From positions 22,119,376-22,183,375 of the forward strand of contig CM037461.1 of the NCBI GenBank assembly GCA_021014325.1: a stretch of DNA of 64,000 nucleotides, given 5' to 3'. This document shows, piece by piece, positions 63,294-64,000 of the stretch (position 1 is the first letter of the stretch; each line of letters opens with the position of its first letter). The notes under the pieces were generated by a model. The model did not search any database and was not told the origin of the DNA. It saw only the letters and a program-made list of their open reading frames with translations. The translations under genes were made by a program, and so were the position numbers. Source of the stretch: Plazaster borealis. Taxonomy: Eukaryota; Echinodermata; Asteroidea; Forcipulatida; Labidiasteridae.

Positions 63294-63697
63294 GCGAGAT
63301 TAATGATATCAAAGTGCACATACTAACATGATGGTAGCTATTGCCAACGGTCAAAGGGAGAACGCGCTATAATCAGAAAGCATAATTATGTACATCTTCT
63401 TTGAATTTAGTTTCTCATGTAAAAAAATCCCCAATTATTTCCCAGTTTCATTTTATCTCGGGAGTCTGCTCTCAAGTGTTTGTAATCAAGGTATTGGGGT
63501 GAAGAAGTCACCCAGCTAAACAGGCTGAACAATGTTTCTCAGATAAGTGACATTATACCGGCTTGTTTGCGTTGGTATGAGGATACACAAAAACATTAAC
63601 AAAATTGATTCCGAAAACCATTAGTTATTAACTAATATTGGTGATTTTGTGGGTTTAGCTAAAGTACGGTTGGGCTGCCGACCTCCCAGGTGGCTGT

Positions 63698-63815
63698 TTA
63701 AAGGGTCTGTATACGTTTGGCAATGACTCTAAAAAGTAATGGCAATAAAAACTTACTTGGTAAGAAGTACAGCAGCTTTGGATAGTATCATGCATTTTGA
63801 GAAACTTTTCACTTC
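63698..63815 (-). mobile_element. MITE family B, partial
   Basis: TTTAAAGGGTCTGTATACGT followed by AACTTACTTGGTAAGAAGTA, the reverse of the right part of the 62900 copy. Confidence 0.6.
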
Positions 63816-64000
63816 ATTGATTTTATAAATTTGATTTTATAAATTTGTACATACTTGTATTTGCTTTTAAATATGTTATACCAATTTTTTAACTGATAAT
63901 GAATTTTTACTTGTAAACAAGATTATTTCAGCCAGTGGCTGCCAACCATGTATTTGTTTTTAATAATAAACCAGAATATATATTTATTAACATTATGTTG

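Overview
This is a eukaryotic, non-coding-rich and AT-rich window, most likely from an echinoderm and probably a sea star. That assignment is inferred from content: a multi-SRCR receptor gene of the kind expanded in echinoderms, deuterostome-type HNMT and chitobiase genes with spliceosomal introns, an interstitial TTAGGG/CCCTAA tract, and very dense tRNA-derived SINEs and short inverted-repeat transposons. I see no prokaryotic features. Four protein-coding genes can be supported; nearly all of them were reconstructed exon by exon from splice sites, reading phase and homology remembered from the protein families.

Layout. 1-7400: repeat-rich, no recognised gene (SINEs, MITEs, a SINE/LINE-like fragment). 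7818-24915 (+): a complete 13-exon transmembrane scavenger-receptor gene of about 1366 residues: signal peptide, 11 SRCR domains each on its own phase 1-1 exon, then a transmembrane exon with a short tail. The first nine SRCR exons are three head-to-tail copies of a three-domain A-B-C module. 25000-32900: repeats, including a fold-back palindrome with a hammerhead-ribozyme-like core, several MITEs and a telomere-like tract. 32984-34833 (+): a complete three-exon histamine N-methyltransferase-like gene (293 aa). 35190-39950: a 370-bp tandem duplication, a minisatellite and MITEs. 39963-51392 (-): a complete seven-exon di-N-acetylchitobiase-like GH18 gene (389 aa). 53058-61453 (+): a second chitobiase-like gene, head to head with the first, with the same exon architecture; six exons lie in the window and the last lies beyond it or is lost. 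A 442-bp near-perfect inverted repeat sits between the two divergent start codons. 61493-64000: a MITE whose end has amplified into a 92-bp satellite, LINE 3'-end fragments and more MITEs.

How the genes relate. The SRCR receptor (surface recognition), the lysosomal-type chitobiases (degradation of chitobiose cores or chitin fragments) and the small-molecule methyltransferase have no obvious operon-like link. The chitobiase pair is a local inverted duplication: the minus copy keeps all GH18 motifs seen in the family, while the plus copy keeps the catalytic DxxDxDxE but has altered two other active-site motifs. The rest of the window is largely transposon-derived, with several nested insertions that show target-site duplications.
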